Source of the DNA: Thermodesulfobacteriota bacterium
Lineage (GTDB): Bacteria; Desulfobacterota_D; UBA1144; Nemesobacterales; UBA2774
DNA length: 12,215 nt
Direction of reading: 5' to 3'
Assembly (NCBI GenBank): GCA_039028315.1
Contig: JBCCIH010000051.1
Coordinates: 1 to 12,215, forward strand
The position numbers and the translations under genes are program-made. Under the pieces are notes generated by a model. The model saw only the letters and a list, made by a program, of their open reading frames with translations, did not search any database and was not told the DNA's origin. Shown piece by piece: positions 10,211 to 12,215 of this stretch. Every line of letters begins with the position of its first letter. Positions within the stretch are counted from its first letter, which is position 1.

Positions 10211-12215
10211 TGAGCTCAGTAACCGCACCTAATCAAGGGATTATGGACAGAATTGTTTATGACGATGACATAGTAAAAATGTTTCTGTACGCCACGATAT
10301 TCTGGGGGGCTGCCGCCTTTGCCGTGGGGCTATTGGCAGCTCTCCAGCTGGCTTTCTGGCCCGCAAATTTAGAGCTTGAGTGGCTAACCTTTGGTAGAAT
10401 CCGACCACTTCATACAAATGCAGCAATTTTCGCATTCGGTGGAAATATTATTTTTGCGGGCATATATCATTCAACCCAAAGACTACTTAAGACACGTAAC
10501 TATTCGGATTTTCTTAGCAAAATTCATTTCTGGGGATGGCAGCTAATAATTGTTGGTGCACTGATAACTCTTCCTCTTGGCTACACAATGAGTAAAGAGT
10601 ATGCAGAGCTTGAATGGCCACTAGACATAGCAATTGCAGTTGTATGGGTAGTGTTTGCAGTTAATTTCTTCGGAACCATAGCTATAAGAAGAGTAAAACA
10701 TTTATACGTTGCAATATGGTTCTACATAGCAACTATTGTAACTGTGGCAATTCTTCACATTGTAAACTCTATTGAAATACCCGTTGCGCTTTTTAAAAGT
10801 TATCCAGTGTACGCAGGAGTACAGGACGCGCTTGTGCAGTGGTGGTATGGACACAATGCTGTTGCATTTTTTCTAACTACGCCTTTTTTGGGATTGATGT
10901 ACTACTATATTCCAAAAGCGGCTAACAGACCGATATACAGCTATAAACTCTCTATTATCCATTTTTGGTCTCTCGTTTTTATTTACATTTGGGCAGGACC
11001 ACATCATCTTCTAAACACAGCGCTTCCTGATTGGGCGCAAACTCTGGGAATGATATTCAGTCTTATGCTCTGGGCACCTAGCTGGGGCGGTATGATTAAC
11101 GGCTTGCTCACATTAAGAGGTGCATGGCATAAACTCAGAACTGATCCTATTATTAAGTTCCTAGCTGTTGCTGTCACTTTTTATGGAATGTCCACTTTTG
11201 AGGGGCCCCTACTCTCGATCAAATCAGTAAGCTCTCTTGCTCATTACACTGACTGGATTATTGGACACGTACATGGTGGCACACTCGGCTGGAATGGGTT
11301 TCTTACATTCGGGATTATCTACTACCTTGTGCCTAAATTATGGAACACAAAAATGTACAGTCACAAACTAATGAACTGGCATTTCTGGATAGGTTTCTTA
11401 GGAATCCTGCTTTACTACATATCCATGTGGGCAAGCGGAATCACCCAAGGACTTATGTGGCAGGCAATTGGTGAAAATGGGCAGCTTGTGTATCCGGACT
11501 TTGTAGAAACTGTGATGAGAATTGTCCCTCTATACTGGGTTAGGTTCATCGGAGGCTCCTTGTTCTTAATTGGATTCTTTATGCTGATATACAACGTTTG
11601 GGTAACAATAAAGCACGCACCTAAAAAAGAGACCATATCCTATGTCGAAGTTCCTCCTCTTAAATCAGATGTAACTGCTATCGGAACAGGACATAGAAGA
11701 CTCGAAGCACTGAGTCTTATATTCACTGTGATTCTTTTTATCTCAATTCTTGTTGGTTCGGTGATTGAGATACTGCCTACGCTATCGATTTATAAATATT
11801 TGCCGGCCAATGAGAAGACTGAGCCTTACACACCACTTGAGCTTGCAGGAAGAGACATCTACATAAAAGAAGGCTGCTATGTCTGTCACTCACAGATGAT
11901 AAGAAAACTTCCTTTTGATGTGCTCCGCTATGGAGATGCATCAACTATAGGTGAGTCTATGTACGATAGGCCATTTCAGTGGGGATCAAAGCGGACCGGT
12001 CCTGATCTAGCTAGAGTCGGAGGCAAGTATCCTGATATGTGGCATGTAAGGCATATGATAAATCCAAGGGAGATAGTACCTAAATCTATTATGCCCTCAT
12101 ATCCATGGCTTGCGGCTAAAAAAACCGACTATCACATTTTGAGAAAGAAACTTAGCGTAATGAAAATGCTTGGAGTGCCTTATGATCAGGATCAGGTAGC
12201 AAATGCAGATATAAA
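10210..12215 (+). CDS. ccoNO: Fused cbb3 cytochrome c oxidase subunits I and II (CcoN-CcoO), 3' end missing
   Basis: One frame is open from ATG 10210 (overlapping the CcoS stop, TGATG) to the window edge: 668 residues plus two bases. Residues 1 to about 475 are the catalytic subunit CcoN. H68 (RPLHTN) and H355 would bind low-spin haem b, H353 (GHVHGG) haem b3, and H215 (WYGHN), H265 and H266 (GPHH) CuB, with Y259 six residues before H265 as the cross-linked tyrosine of cbb3 enzymes. Spacing matches the Pseudomonas stutzeri enzyme with a constant offset of 8. After a short linker (about 476-495) comes CcoO: a membrane anchor (about 500-522), haem c site CYVCH (556-560), RTGPDL, and IMPSYPWL with axial M628. 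No stop or start separates the two, so this is a natural fusion, a form known in Bacteroidetes and some others. It reduces O2 to water and pumps protons in the inner membrane. Confidence 0.96.
   Translation, partial: MSSVTAPNQGIMDRIVYDDDIVKMFLYATIFWGAAAFAVGLLAALQLAFWPANLELEWLTFGRIRPLHTNAAIFAFGGNIIFAGIYHSTQRLLKTRNYSDFLSKIHFWGWQLIIVGALITLPLGYTMSKEYAELEWPLDIAIAVVWVVFAVNFFGTIAIRRVKHLYVAIWFYIATIVTVAILHIVNSIEIPVALFKSYPVYAGVQDALVQWWYGHNAVAFFLTTPFLGLMYYYIPKAANRPIYSYKLSIIHFWSLVFIYIWAGPHHLLNTALPDWAQTLGMIFSLMLWAPSWGGMINGLLTLRGAWHKLRTDPIIKFLAVAVTFYGMSTFEGPLLSIKSVSSLAHYTDWIIGHVHGGTLGWNGFLTFGIIYYLVPKLWNTKMYSHKLMNWHFWIGFLGILLYYISMWASGITQGLMWQAIGENGQLVYPDFVETVMRIVPLYWVRFIGGSLFLIGFFMLIYNVWVTIKHAPKKETISYVEVPPLKSDVTAIGTGHRRLEALSLIFTVILFISILVGSVIEILPTLSIYKYLPANEKTEPYTPLELAGRDIYIKEGCYVCHSQMIRKLPFDVLRYGDASTIGESMYDRPFQWGSKRTGPDLARVGGKYPDMWHVRHMINPREIVPKSIMPSYPWLAAKKTDYHILRKKLSVMKMLGVPYDQDQVANADI

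Overview
The window comes from a low-GC, Gram-negative bacterium whose exact lineage cannot be named from sequence alone. Four things point to a Gram-negative cell: several exported proteins with AxA-type signal peptides, a likely outer-membrane beta-barrel ending in Phe, a periplasmic DUF2092 protein, and a cbb3-type haem-copper oxidase locus. The oxidase implies aerobic or microaerobic respiration. Most genes have strong GGAGG-type ribosome-binding sites, and TTG or GTG starts are used at least twice.

Layout. 1-333 is the 3' end of a gene encoding a Pro/Gln/Val-rich heptapeptide-repeat tail. 402-1289 holds an unknown small protein and a DinB-fold protein, probably one operon. 1383-2087 is an exported SYLF/Ysc84-type protein, preceded by 11-bp TTAAC direct repeats that look like an OmpR/PhoB-family operator. 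It converges on a small exported Cys-rich protein (2092-2316, minus). That gene is divergent from an exported DUF2092 protein (2520-3356, plus), and good sigma-70-like promoters face both ways in the gap. 3450-4107 (minus) carries two tandem cold-shock-protein genes. The whole transcription unit appears duplicated: promoter, long 5' leader, coding sequence and terminator hairpin. 4275-5987 (minus) is an NCS2/SLC23-type permease homologue that lacks the usual substrate-binding glutamates and carries a soluble C-terminal domain of about 130 residues. 6190-7302 (plus) is a putative outer-membrane beta-barrel with an acidic N-terminal linker, preceded by a perfect 12-bp inverted repeat.

The last 4.6 kb is a cytochrome cbb3 oxidase biogenesis and structural operon: a CcoI-type copper P1B-ATPase, CcoS, and one continuous reading frame fusing catalytic subunit CcoN to the monohaem cytochrome c subunit CcoO. 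The stop and start codons overlap at both junctions, which implies translational coupling. CcoI supplies copper for the CuB site, CcoS acts in late assembly, and the CcoN-CcoO fusion is the oxidase core. CcoP and any other subunits would lie beyond the right edge.

No tRNA, rRNA, CRISPR array or insertion sequence was seen. Nothing here is clearly a new defence or mobile system. The most interesting items are the duplicated cold-shock units with conserved leaders, the degenerate permease with its extra domain, the Cys-rich exported peptide with its dyad at the promoter, the TTAAC repeats, and the fused CcoNO.
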